Below, piece by piece: positions 27,453-36,474 of a DNA stretch of 64,000 nt (position 1 is the first letter of the stretch; the number at the start of each line of letters is the position of its first letter). The stretch lies in the NCBI GenBank assembly GCA_049302185.1, contig JBAQLV010000013.1, positions 62,001 to 126,000 of the forward strand, given 5' to 3'. Made by a program: the position numbers and the translations under genes. Under the pieces are notes generated by a model, which saw only the letters and a program-made list of their open reading frames with translations, searched no databases and was not told where the DNA came from. Source of the stretch: UBA1546 sp049302185. Lineage in GTDB: Bacteria > Nitrospirota > Thermodesulfovibrionia > Thermodesulfovibrionales > UBA1546.

Positions 27453-27872
27453 ATGTCCGTTATTCCTAATCTTAGAGGGCATCATCTTATTTGCCTGCAT
27501 TTTTTCAACGGCAAAGGCTATAACAAGGAATTCACAAAGAACCTGAGACGCGTGCTGGAAAAGTCAGAGAATCTGGGAGTTGAGGTTTCTGTTGGTGCAG
27601 ATGATGTATGCATGGGATGTCCTTACATGAGGGATAAAAAATGTTGCTCCGAGGATCATTCGAATCAAGAAATTATAGAAATGGACGAGTTTGCACTGGA
27701 ACTTCTGAAGCAGGCATTAAATAGTAAAACTGAGTGGAAAGCCTTAAAAGAAAAAATCCCGGCAATTTTTCATCTATGGCTGGAGAGGTATTGCAAAAGG
27801 TGCTGCTGGGTAAATGCATGCGAAGAGAACCTTTATTATCTTAGGTTGAGGGATGGAAAAGATACTTTCTGA
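27453..27872 (+). CDS. DUF1284 family protein, Cys-rich
   Basis: A 139-residue protein starting MSVIPNLRGHHLICLHFFNG. RGHHLIC and CMGCPYMRDKKC are the DUF1284 hallmarks, and a second Cys cluster CKRCCW lies near the C-terminus. The cysteines suggest a metal or iron-sulfur site; the function of the family is unknown to me. The ATG at 27453 is chosen over an upstream one because the family motif starts here and a -10 box lies just ahead. Its end overlaps the convergent heptosyltransferase by 37 bases. Confidence 0.75.
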   Translation: MSVIPNLRGHHLICLHFFNGKGYNKEFTKNLRRVLEKSENLGVEVSVGADDVCMGCPYMRDKKCCSEDHSNQEIIEMDEFALELLKQALNSKTEWKALKEKIPAIFHLWLERYCKRCCWVNACEENLYYLRLRDGKDTF

Positions 27873-28888
27873 TGCTTTAGAAGTTTTCTTACGGCACTGA
27901 AGGCTTCTTCAATAGAAATATCAGCGGCATTCCTGCCTTTTTTCAGAATGATATGTCTTGTGCCCCATGGCGCCCAGTTATCAGGATTGGTTGAACCCCA
28001 TATTGTCACTATAGGTTTTCCCAAAGCTGCTGCAATGTGCATTGCTCCTCCGTCACAGCAGACAACAAGACTGCTTACGCTCAAGGCGGCAATAAGCTCT
28101 CTGATATGAGTGGTTTTGTATAAAACAGGCGCCGGTTTTAAGGAATTTTTAATAACCTCCGCCTTTTCATCATCTCCCGGGTGGTATACATTCTTTTCAC
28201 TGCCGGGCGACCAGAGAAGCAGTATAGAGATGCTGTAATGGGCAGATATAAGATTTGCAAGTTCTATGAATCTCTGAGCAGGCCATCTGTTTTCAGGACG
28301 CCTGCTGCTTATATGAAAAGCGATGACAGGCTTTTCTTCCAGAAAGCCTGATGAGCTCAAAAAATCCTTAACTTTATTTACCTCTCTGCTTTCAGGAAAA
28401 ATCCTTAATTCAGAAGGTTTACCGTTTATGCCGAGGAAAGACAGCAGGTTGTAAGTCTTTTCAACCTCATGAAGTGTTTTCTCAGGCTCGTATAGGGGCA
28501 TATTGTAGAGCTTTGATTTCTCCATGCCTTTTTTTAAGTATCCGATTCTTGTTTTTGCTCCGGTAAGCAGCGTATATCTTGCGAGCCGTGGAGAATATGC
28601 ACCGCAGCCTATGGCAATGTCATATCTTTCTTTCCTTATTTTCTGTAAGACCCTCAGATTATTTAACCACACAGAAAGCTTGCTCTTGTCAGGGGCATGT
28701 TTTGCTTTTTCGTATATATAGACTTCGTCTATATCTGGATTATTGCTTATAGCGTCTGCGTTATAAGTATTCACCAGTATTCCTATCTTAGCGTCATGGT
28801 ATTTTTCTCTAACAGCATGGATAGACGGAGTTGTGCATACAAGGTCTCCTATGTTGTCGCGGCGTATAAAGAGGATTTTTGTTATCAT
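27836..28888 (-). CDS. Glycosyltransferase family 9 (heptosyltransferase-like)
   Basis: A 350-residue GT9 enzyme: N-terminal ILFIRRDNIGDLVCTTPSIHAVRE, and a C-terminal CCDGGAMHIAAALGKPIVTIWGSTNPDNWAPW donor-binding region. GT9 proteins transfer ADP-heptose or other sugars to the LPS core. It is the last gene of an eleven-gene minus-strand operon and overlaps the WaaL-like gene by 4 bases. It lacks the C-terminal Cys cluster seen in its paralogues here. Confidence 0.87.
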   Translation of the reverse strand: MITKILFIRRDNIGDLVCTTPSIHAVREKYHDAKIGILVNTYNADAISNNPDIDEVYIYEKAKHAPDKSKLSVWLNNLRVLQKIRKERYDIAIGCGAYSPRLARYTLLTGAKTRIGYLKKGMEKSKLYNMPLYEPEKTLHEVEKTYNLLSFLGINGKPSELRIFPESREVNKVKDFLSSSGFLEEKPVIAFHISSRRPENRWPAQRFIELANLISAHYSISILLLWSPGSEKNVYHPGDDEKAEVIKNSLKPAPVLYKTTHIRELIAALSVSSLVVCCDGGAMHIAAALGKPIVTIWGSTNPDNWAPWGTRHIILKKGRNAADISIEEAFSAVRKLLKHQKVSFPSLNLR

Positions 28889-30210
28889 GCCTTTTTATCA
28901 ATGCTCTTTTCTTTTGGAAGTTTGTGCATAACAGCCATTCCTATCCCAAGCAGCATCATAAAAAGTAATTTGCTGTCATCACCGTCAAAACTTCCGAAGA
29001 AATTATTAACCCAGTAACCTGCCATCATGGTAATCAAAGATGCTGAGAAATACTGAGGCATGTCTTCCTTGGCGGTAACCCAGTATCGCCAGCAGACCCA
29101 AGCAAATGCGCCTATCATCCACAAAAAAACCATCAGCCCCTGGATGCCAAGCTCAAATGTTACCCCTATAAATGTATTATGAATCTGTGGATATATGAAA
29201 TGTTTCTTTTGGGCGGTTCTTACCGCTTTCCCAAATAGGAACCTGCTGTAGCCGTGAGGATAGAAAGGGTTTTTAGATATCTCCTCTACTGCGGTCTTCC
29301 ACATTGCCAGACGGTGTCCGGCACCCACATCTGCAGAGTACCTCTTTTGTATTTCTTCAGGAGGCATTTTTAAATACTCTTCTAATGACGGCATTTTGTT
29401 CAGGTTGTCCTGTCCTCGTATCAGTTTGTTTTCTATATACGCGAACCCAGTCAAAAAAATGACGAGAAAGATTATGGAGCCCAGAATCCAGCGTCTTTTC
29501 CTGAGCAATAAAATGCCGGCTAAAATTGCCTGAACAGCTAATGCGAGATATGCCGCCCTTGTGAAAGTAACATGCAAGCCTACAAGATTTATTACGATTA
29601 AGGCAGAGAGCGCCAGACGTTGTGAAACCTTTCTGAAATAGAATATTCCCCAAAAGAGAAATGGAATTACCATTGTATGGTATAAACCGGCTACTTCTCC
29701 GCCGCCAGGGTCTCTCAAGCCTCCGGCACGGTAAGTTGCCTCAAGGAGCGAGCCGCCTTTCATATACAGGGCATAGAAAGAGGCAATGCTGAATGCAAGA
29801 CTTCCAATGAAAAGAACCCGTGTGAGCAGTATCCCGTCACTGTTCTTTTTTACTGTGAAGTAAGAGATATAAAAGAGCAGGATAGGCGTAAGGAGTTCAC
29901 CCCTTATCTCCTTTAAGCTTTCACGGAAATCGACAGAGGTCAGCAGAGAAGCTGCTGCAGCTATGAAGAATGCCATGAACGGCAACTCAAAAGATGTCTT
30001 AATCCACCGGAAGTCTTTTGCGAGATAATACCGGAATACGAGCAATATCGCAGGAGTGAAAAGCGCAAAAGAGCGGATAGTTGCTGTGTGAGCAATGGGG
30101 AGGACAAAAATCAGGACTGCTAAGCAGAATAAAATTGTATTATCAATCCATGTAACTACAGGTCTATACACACTTGTAAGGTTATCTGCTGATAAGTTCT
30201 TTCGCAGCAT
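28885..30210 (-). CDS. O-antigen ligase-like membrane protein (WaaL-type)
   Basis: A 441-residue integral membrane protein with about ten or more helices and a periplasmic loop in the second half containing RFLFGKAVRTAQ and YPQIHNTFIGVTFELGIQG. The H-N-x-F segment and its position match O-antigen ligase (PF04932). In a core-biosynthesis operon it is more likely WaaL, which joins O-antigen to lipid A-core, than a polymerase. The start overlaps the upstream GT9 by 29 bases. Confidence 0.78.
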   Translation of the reverse strand: MLRKNLSADNLTSVYRPVVTWIDNTILFCLAVLIFVLPIAHTATIRSFALFTPAILLVFRYYLAKDFRWIKTSFELPFMAFFIAAAASLLTSVDFRESLKEIRGELLTPILLFYISYFTVKKNSDGILLTRVLFIGSLAFSIASFYALYMKGGSLLEATYRAGGLRDPGGGEVAGLYHTMVIPFLFWGIFYFRKVSQRLALSALIVINLVGLHVTFTRAAYLALAVQAILAGILLLRKRRWILGSIIFLVIFLTGFAYIENKLIRGQDNLNKMPSLEEYLKMPPEEIQKRYSADVGAGHRLAMWKTAVEEISKNPFYPHGYSRFLFGKAVRTAQKKHFIYPQIHNTFIGVTFELGIQGLMVFLWMIGAFAWVCWRYWVTAKEDMPQYFSASLITMMAGYWVNNFFGSFDGDDSKLLFMMLLGIGMAVMHKLPKEKSIDKKA

Positions 30211-31294
30211 TTACTATATCCTCTGTTTTAATTGTATTTATGCACGCTCTGCTCTGAAGCTTGCAGTTATAAGCTGCCTTGAATACATATGTGCACGGCA
30301 CACACGGAAGTTTATACTGGATAATTTTAACATTTTTTCCAACAGGGCGCTGTTCAGAGGTATCGATGGGCCCTGCGAGGTGTATTATCGGGACAGATAA
30401 AGCGTCTGCCATATAAATTATCCCTGTATCAACACCGATGAAAAGCGATAAGCGTTCAATTAGTGCAGGAAGTTCGCTTAGGCTTAATTTGCCTGCCGCA
30501 TTAATAATTCTATTGTTTTGGATAACAGAACCTAAAACCATATCTGATATATTTTTATCCTGATTTGAACCAATAAGGACTATATTGCCATCTATAGCAT
30601 TTAACAGCAAATCTATAAGTTTGACGATTTTCTCTGTTCCCAACTCCTTCAGCTTATTTGCACTGCTGACTGCTATGCCGATGACAGGTTTATTAATTTC
30701 TTCTAAAATCTGCTTTGCTTTTATATCCGCCTCTTCTGATTTATAAACCTCTTTTGAGATGTCACTGCTTGAAATCCCAATAGTTTTTAGCATTTGCATA
30801 TAAGTTTCTATAACCATTCTTCCGCTTGCATGTTTTTCAAGGTGTGTGAAAAATACTGATGCGAGTTTAAATGTGAACCCTGAGAAGTCCGGCATTACAG
30901 AAAGCCTCACTGGAACAAAACCCCAGAATAGAGCAACTGCAAACGGAATGTTAGGGTTGAGACAGATTCCTATATCGTATTTACCTTTTCGTATCAGGCC
31001 GGATAATTTAAGTTTCCCCGACAGTCCTTTATAATCTGTTTTTTTTACAGTTATGATTTCGTTAATATTCGGATTATATTCCAACAATTCTTTTGTAACA
31101 GGATTTGCTATCACACTGATATACGCATCAGGATATTTTTTCTTAATCGCTCTAAAAACAGGCGTGGAACAGATAAGGTCGCCTATCTTTGCTGTCTGAA
31201 TTATCAGGATCCTTGAGATTGCTTTTTTCTTTCTTATCGCAATAAGAAGATAAATCAGCGGTGAAAAAAGATAGGTTAAAATCACATATATCAA
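30182..31294 (-). CDS. Glycosyltransferase family 9 (heptosyltransferase-like)
   Basis: A 370-residue GT9 protein with one N-terminal hydrophobic anchor (VILTYLFSPLIYLLIAI) before the domain start ILIIQTAKIGDLICSTPVFRAIK. The C-terminal half has GVDTGIIYMADALSVPIIHLAGPIDT and a Cys pair CVPC near KLPCVPCTYVF, a pattern frequent in LPS heptosyltransferases. It likely adds a core heptose or other sugar. Four-base overlap with the GT4 gene. Confidence 0.85.
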   Translation of the reverse strand: MIYVILTYLFSPLIYLLIAIRKKKAISRILIIQTAKIGDLICSTPVFRAIKKKYPDAYISVIANPVTKELLEYNPNINEIITVKKTDYKGLSGKLKLSGLIRKGKYDIGICLNPNIPFAVALFWGFVPVRLSVMPDFSGFTFKLASVFFTHLEKHASGRMVIETYMQMLKTIGISSSDISKEVYKSEEADIKAKQILEEINKPVIGIAVSSANKLKELGTEKIVKLIDLLLNAIDGNIVLIGSNQDKNISDMVLGSVIQNNRIINAAGKLSLSELPALIERLSLFIGVDTGIIYMADALSVPIIHLAGPIDTSEQRPVGKNVKIIQYKLPCVPCTYVFKAAYNCKLQSRACINTIKTEDIVNAAKELISR

Positions 31295-32514
31295 TGTCCC
31301 AGCACCTCTGCAAAGACATTTTCCACATCATTGACATATTTCTCAACAGGGAAGTTTCTGATTATCCGTTCCTTAGCCTTTTCTCCCATCTGTTCCCTCA
31401 ATGCAGGATTTTCTATCAGCCTGAGTATTGCACCGGCAATTGCTTCTGTTTGTCCCACAGGCACTAAAAAACCGGTTTCTCCGTCAACAACAAGCTCGGA
31501 CGAACCTGTTATGTCTGAGGCAATGACAGGCTTGCCCATTAACATTGCTTCAAGGACGACCCTTGGCAAACCCTCCTTCTCAGACGGCATCACAAAAATA
31601 TCCAATGCGTTTATATACGAGATCGCATCTGACTGGAAATCAGTAAAAATAATTCTGCTGTCAAGGGTTCTTTCCTTTACTTTAGTTATTAGGGTTTCTT
31701 TTTCTGGGCCTTTTCCGATAATCATGCATTTAACAGGATGTTCGGTTTTCTTTGTAATTACAGCAAATGCCTCTATTAAATCTCTGAAACGCTTTCTTTT
31801 GATAAGAGAGCCCACTGTCCCTATTAAAATGTCCTCGTCAGGTATTCCCCACATTTTTCTTATGTCCTGTCGCGATGCGTTAGGGACTGTTTCAATTGCT
31901 ATACCATTATAAACTACCACACATTTTGATTTGTCAACACCCTGCCTGATAAAACTATTTTTCACTCCGTCAGACACACACATCATTTTTTTAAGCCATA
32001 GGTTGACAGCCTTGACTTCAAAAGAGTTGAGCATGGTCTCTATCCGGCTGTGCTGAAGCGCCGGTATGCCTGTTATTTTAGCTGCTATAATCCCCTCCAA
32101 ATTTGATGAAGGCTGATTGTTCATGTAAAGCAAGTCTATTTTTAGATTTTTCAGAAGTTCTGAAATTTTTTCTGCATTTCGTTTAATTCTGAAGTGATAA
32201 TCAATAAGAAATACAGAATATCTTTTTAACTGTCTGCTGAAAAAAAATGTCAGTCTTGAAAGTTCTTTGGCTATCTTGACCATGACAGGCTGTTTTCTTT
32301 GCTCTAAAACCAAGAATTCTATCCCGAGTTTTTCAATCTCTGTCTTTATGTCAGATTCGTAGCCTTTTTTATAATTATTGTAGAACAAGACAATAAAATG
32401 GTATCTGGCTTTGTCTATTCTTTTCAGAAGCTCAAGAAGGCTGTTCGTTCCTCCGCCCCATTCTTTGCCTGTGTCAAGGATAAGGATTTTCTTTTTCATA
32501 ATAAAATCAATCAT
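31291..32514 (-). CDS. Glycosyltransferase family 4
   Basis: A 407-residue GT-B enzyme with ILILDTGKEWGGGTNSLLEL at the N-terminus, IGTVGSLIKRKRFRDLIEA at the domain junction, and PSEKEGLPRVVLEAMLMGKPVIASDITGSSELV as the E-x7-E donor-sugar motif. It is an LPS-core sugar transferase by context. The ATG at 32499, five codons in, is an alternative start. It overlaps the CgeB-like gene by 8 bases. Confidence 0.87.
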   Translation of the reverse strand: MIDFIMKKKILILDTGKEWGGGTNSLLELLKRIDKARYHFIVLFYNNYKKGYESDIKTEIEKLGIEFLVLEQRKQPVMVKIAKELSRLTFFFSRQLKRYSVFLIDYHFRIKRNAEKISELLKNLKIDLLYMNNQPSSNLEGIIAAKITGIPALQHSRIETMLNSFEVKAVNLWLKKMMCVSDGVKNSFIRQGVDKSKCVVVYNGIAIETVPNASRQDIRKMWGIPDEDILIGTVGSLIKRKRFRDLIEAFAVITKKTEHPVKCMIIGKGPEKETLITKVKERTLDSRIIFTDFQSDAISYINALDIFVMPSEKEGLPRVVLEAMLMGKPVIASDITGSSELVVDGETGFLVPVGQTEAIAGAILRLIENPALREQMGEKAKERIIRNFPVEKYVNDVENVFAEVLGH

Positions 32515-33616
32515 TGATGTTTATTCGGCTGTTATATGTATTTATAATGTGTTTAACAACATCATTATAAGTATAGTTGTCACGGACATAGAGACAACCT
32601 TCTTTGGCGATTGCTTCTCTTTCAGCAGCATTGTCAAGATAATATTTAGCCAATTTTACACAATTCTCTATGCTTTCATAGACCGCTATGTGCTTGCCCG
32701 GTGTTGCAACAGCCTCCATATCCCGTGAGCCATCTGTAAGCAGAAAAGCGCCTGTGGCAGGCACTTCCAATATCCTCATATTCATACCGCTGCGCTTTCT
32801 GCCTTCCCCAAATCCCCAGTTTGTAACATTCAGTACAATTCTGCTTTTATTATATAATTTCACCAGCGCAGAACCATCAATATATTTACCCTTAACACAT
32901 TTTTTAATCCTAGAATTGAAAAAATTATTTTTTACCCATTTTCTGCCATAGATAACAATATTATCAGTAACGTTGAGCAGCGCTTCAATAACCTGCTGTC
33001 TCTTGGGAGACCACTTACCGACAAAACATATATCTATCTCTTTATCAATATTATCCATCGGATAAAATGTATCAGGATCGACTGAATGATGGAGCAGGCT
33101 GATATTTGAAATCCCTTTTTGTATCCCTATATCAACACATGATGAGTTTATGAAGAAATACCAATCAAACAGATTTATTTCCCTAAGCGCTTCTTCTATG
33201 CGCTCTTCCTTTTCTATCCACCAGCCAAACAGAGGAGTATTTTTTCTGATTTCCTTCAATACATCATGCTGGAAACCTATTCCACGGATAAGCAGAACCA
33301 GATCAGGATTGAAATGTTGATATGCTCTTCTCAGATTGAAGCTTCTATAATTTTTGTGAGAGAGAGGATGATTAGAAAAAACACTTTTATCCTTTGGAAT
33401 TATGCGTAAATTATGAAGGATCTTATTGGCAGGATGTATTATATGACGATCAAACCAATGGTTCACATCCGCATAAACCATTTCCGTAGATATCCCTTTA
33501 CGGCTAAAAGCAGAAGCAAGATATTGCATGATGGGCGGTTTTGAAGAATAGACTAATAAAACTTTTTTCAGAGTTTTATGTTGATTTGAATGCTGTTTGT
33601 CTAACCCTGCCTTCAT
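32507..33616 (-). CDS. CgeB-like glycosyltransferase (GT1-type)
   Basis: A 369-residue protein with a variable N-terminal half (KVLLVYSSKPPIMQYLASAF, LVLLIRG) and a conserved C-terminal domain: ICFVGKWSPKRQ, NMRILEVPATGAFLLTDGSRD and YTYNDVVKHI. This matches the glycosyltransferase family-1-like domain of CgeB (PF13524). It is probably a sugar transferase for the core. Overlaps the methyltransferase by 4 bases. Confidence 0.8.
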   Translation of the reverse strand: MKAGLDKQHSNQHKTLKKVLLVYSSKPPIMQYLASAFSRKGISTEMVYADVNHWFDRHIIHPANKILHNLRIIPKDKSVFSNHPLSHKNYRSFNLRRAYQHFNPDLVLLIRGIGFQHDVLKEIRKNTPLFGWWIEKEERIEEALREINLFDWYFFINSSCVDIGIQKGISNISLLHHSVDPDTFYPMDNIDKEIDICFVGKWSPKRQQVIEALLNVTDNIVIYGRKWVKNNFFNSRIKKCVKGKYIDGSALVKLYNKSRIVLNVTNWGFGEGRKRSGMNMRILEVPATGAFLLTDGSRDMEAVATPGKHIAVYESIENCVKLAKYYLDNAAEREAIAKEGCLYVRDNYTYNDVVKHIINTYNSRININD

Positions 33617-34554
33617 TGATTTTTCTCCATTTTTCTGGCAATTATTAAAATGTAATCGCTTCTTTTTAGTTTCATTGTCAGCCAGCCTAAAAAGGCTCTC
33701 AGAGGCAATTGTATTGTCCTGCGAATGCCCTTTAATACAGAATTCTTAGGCTTTTTGGGAACATAGGGTGGTATATGCTTTTCAGCAGTCTTTATTTGCT
33801 TTTTATTTTTTAGAACACCAAATGTAATTCCCAATTTTCTTAGGTTTGTTCCTATTCCTGTTCTATACTGGTCAAAATCACGGAACCTCATAGATACAAT
33901 TTCAAAATTATTGTTTTTAAGGAGATACTGCAAAGAACTTGGCGAAAAGTAAAATCTGTGTTCCGGATATATTAACTCCCAGTTTAAGCCCTTATATTGA
34001 GCAGTGGGGCTTTCTATGTTGGGGACTTCTATAACAATGTACCCATTCTTCTTAAGCCATGAATAAATTTTGCCTAATGCCCGAGAGGGCGAGGAAAGGT
34101 GCTCTAAGACATGAAACATTGTTACTATATCAAAAGAATTATCAGGACATTCAAAGCTTTCTAATATTCCCTGATGTATATCAAGATTCATGTTTTCTTT
34201 TGCATAAGCAGCATAAGCCTTGGTAGGCTCAATGCCATAAACATTATTAACATAATTTTTTGCCTCTTGCAGAAAAAGTCCCTCCCCACAACCAATATCA
34301 ATTAAAGATGATTCTTTTTTTAGCATCTTACGAATAAGTTTTACGCGCTGCTTTGCATTCCTTTCTCTTGATTTTATTTTTTTTTCGTCAACATGGGGGG
34401 CTCTTTCATTTTCATAATAGCTTTTTCTAAGCACAGTTGATTCATCAAAAACCACGCCACAATCTATGCATTTAAGAAGATTATTATTTTCAGAGAAAAA
34501 CAATTCTGTTTTCTGGCCACACAATAGACAATTCCTAAGATTAATATCTGGCAT
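33613..34554 (-). CDS. Class I SAM methyltransferase with N-terminal zinc-ribbon
   Basis: A 313-residue protein. CLLCG and CIDCG in the first 35 residues form a likely zinc ribbon, as in many sugar C- or O-methyltransferases. The Rossmann core has LIDIGCGEGLFLQEAKNYV (SAM binding) and ITMFHVLEH-like FDIVTMFHVLEHL. It may methylate a core sugar or heptose. It overlaps the upstream GT9 gene by 14 bases. Confidence 0.83.
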   Translation of the reverse strand: MPDINLRNCLLCGQKTELFFSENNNLLKCIDCGVVFDESTVLRKSYYENERAPHVDEKKIKSRERNAKQRVKLIRKMLKKESSLIDIGCGEGLFLQEAKNYVNNVYGIEPTKAYAAYAKENMNLDIHQGILESFECPDNSFDIVTMFHVLEHLSSPSRALGKIYSWLKKNGYIVIEVPNIESPTAQYKGLNWELIYPEHRFYFSPSSLQYLLKNNNFEIVSMRFRDFDQYRTGIGTNLRKLGITFGVLKNKKQIKTAEKHIPPYVPKKPKNSVLKGIRRTIQLPLRAFLGWLTMKLKRSDYILIIARKMEKNQ

Positions 34555-35677
34555 TACTGGGCTCCGATTTTAGATAAGGAACTATGGCCTCAAATACCTC
34601 ATCAATGCTTATATTTTCCATACAGGTTTGGTGCTTACATTTTTTGCTTGCACACGGGGCACAGGTTCTATCTTTTTTTATAATCGTATGTTTATCCATG
34701 TCGTAATAGGGCCCAGACCTGCCAGGGTCGGCTACCGCAAATAAAGCTGCCACTGGCGTTCCGACTGCAACTGCAATATGCATGACCCCTGTGTCGCCGG
34801 TCACTAAAGTCTTAAATCTTTTAATCAATGCCGGCATATATTTTAAAGTAATTTTGCCTGCTGATACAATCGCCCTTTCTCCGATCGCATCTGCAATTTT
34901 TCTGCAATTATCATATTCCTCAGCTGAACCGGTTATTATTATCTTTAATTCAGGATACGAATCAATAAGCCTTTTGCCCAATTCGGCAAATCTGTCAGGA
35001 AACCACATCCTGCTGAGCGTGGATGCGCCTGCCTGAAAGCCTATGATTGTATCTGTGTCTCTGATTCCGCTGTTTTCCAAAAACTCATTGACAGCAGATT
35101 CTCCATCTTTTGCTATAGGCAGAACCATTCTCTTATCTGAAATCCTGCAGTCAGCCAGCTCTGCAGCTTTAAGCCGATATTCTACTCCGTGAGTGAAGTC
35201 TTTCCATTGCAAAGTCTGATTTATGTTAGACAGCAGGAATCTGTATTCACTCGTGTTTGGCACTTTAACAATAAATCTTGCCCCTGAAAGATATGCCATC
35301 GGCGTTGCCTGAGGTTCGTTGCCGTGAAATATCAATGCGAGGTCAAATTTATGTCTGCAAAATTCTCTAATGGTCCTGAAAAATCTTTTATATCCACCAT
35401 GATAAGGAATTATCTCATCTATATGAGGGTTGTTTTCAAAAAGCTCCATATTTTTAATATTAAAATGAGCAACTATCCTTGCCTGAGGGTATCTCTCTTT
35501 GACAGCCCTTATTGCCGGCGTTGAAAGTAACGTGTCGCCTATTGCTGTTGATGAGACAACTAAAATGTTTTTAACCACTTCAGGGTCAAAATATTTTAAA
35601 TCCGTCTGCCTTCCATCAAAGAATTTCACGATCTTTAGCAGCAAAAACAGCAGGACATCAATTGGATTGATTCTCAT
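34541..35677 (-). CDS. Glycosyltransferase family 9 (heptosyltransferase-like)
   Basis: A 378-residue GT9 enzyme: ILVVSSTAIGDTLLSTPAIRAVKE at the N-terminal domain start, IGFQAGASTLSRMWFPDRFAEL, TGDTGVMHIAVAVGTPVAALF, and a C-terminal Cys cluster CAPCASKKCKHQTC that is typical of ADP-heptose-LPS heptosyltransferases. One of four GT9 genes in this operon. Overlaps the deacetylase by 4 bases. Confidence 0.88.
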   Translation of the reverse strand: MRINPIDVLLFLLLKIVKFFDGRQTDLKYFDPEVVKNILVVSSTAIGDTLLSTPAIRAVKERYPQARIVAHFNIKNMELFENNPHIDEIIPYHGGYKRFFRTIREFCRHKFDLALIFHGNEPQATPMAYLSGARFIVKVPNTSEYRFLLSNINQTLQWKDFTHGVEYRLKAAELADCRISDKRMVLPIAKDGESAVNEFLENSGIRDTDTIIGFQAGASTLSRMWFPDRFAELGKRLIDSYPELKIIITGSAEEYDNCRKIADAIGERAIVSAGKITLKYMPALIKRFKTLVTGDTGVMHIAVAVGTPVAALFAVADPGRSGPYYDMDKHTIIKKDRTCAPCASKKCKHQTCMENISIDEVFEAIVPYLKSEPSNARY

Positions 35678-36474
35678 TTTTTCTTTATCTTGAGGTATAG
35701 GCTTGAAAGAATTGCGTTTGTATATATTACCATTCTTTTCTTAAACCAGGCAACGCTGTCCTTAACTATTATCCTGTTTATTGCGAAGGGGTCAGAGCCT
35801 GTTTCAACAACTCCATGTTTTGTGGTAAATATGGCTTTATATCCAATTTTTTTTGCAACATTTACGGCAAGGTCATTATATTTGCCGTAAGGCCAGCAGA
35901 AGTAGGGGCATGGACTACCAAGCTGTTTTTCAATAATCTCCCGTGATTCTTTCAGTTCTTCCATGAGTTCTTTTTCAGACAGGCTGTTGCATTTAGCATG
36001 GCTTTTTGTATGCGAATAAAACTCGATAAGGCCGCTGTTTGACATTTCCTTAATGAGTTCCCAGTTAAGCACAACCTTCCAGTCTTCACCCTTTTCTATG
36101 AGTACCTTTGATTCCTTGTGGGTAGGTATTAATAGTTTTGAATTTTGAATTTTGAATTTTGAATTTTTTAAAGACGCATTTTCTACCCTGTTTGTGATTA
36201 AGAAGACCGTTGCATTGATTTTATATTTTTTGATCACAGGAAAAGCATATATATAATTATCAAGCCAGCCGTCGTCAAAGGTGACAACCGCAGCTTTTTG
36301 AGGTAAAGTCAATCCGCCGTTTATGTAAGCAATTAGGTCGTGTATCTTTAATGTCATACAGCCTGCCTTATGCAAGTACTCCATCTGCCCTTCAAAGACC
36401 TCCGGAGTTACAGTGACCATGTCACCTTTATGGTGGTTGATATGGTGGTACATTAAAACCGGAACTGGTCTCAT
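35674..36474 (-). CDS. Polysaccharide deacetylase with heptamer-repeat insert
   Basis: A 266-residue NodB-homology protein: VLMYHHINHHKGD, catalytic/metal-binding TFDDGW, and a CWPYGKYND motif in place of the usual R-x-P-Y-G-x-Y. It probably removes acetyl or formyl groups from a core or surface sugar. Residues about 100-114 (LKNSKFKIQNSKLL) are encoded by four exact TTTTGAA units at 36136-36163 on the plus strand and are foreign to the family. Gain or loss of one 7-base unit would shift the frame. Confidence 0.83.
   Translation of the reverse strand: MRPVPVLMYHHINHHKGDMVTVTPEVFEGQMEYLHKAGCMTLKIHDLIAYINGGLTLPQKAAVVTFDDGWLDNYIYAFPVIKKYKINATVFLITNRVENASLKNSKFKIQNSKLLIPTHKESKVLIEKGEDWKVVLNWELIKEMSNSGLIEFYSHTKSHAKCNSLSEKELMEELKESREIIEKQLGSPCPYFCWPYGKYNDLAVNVAKKIGYKAIFTTKHGVVETGSDPFAINRIIVKDSVAWFKKRMVIYTNAILSSLYLKIKKK
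36136..36163. repeat. TTTTGAA x4 tandem heptamer inside a coding gene
   Basis: Four exact tandem copies of TTTTGAA, with imperfect half-units on both sides, lie inside the polysaccharide deacetylase gene. Seven is not a multiple of three, so a copy-number change switches the reading frame. Confidence 0.9.

Noticed and set aside
31331..31912. 193-residue plus-strand ORF in the GT4 gene
   Set aside because: Antisense to a well-supported glycosyltransferase; Ser/Ile-rich with no domain.
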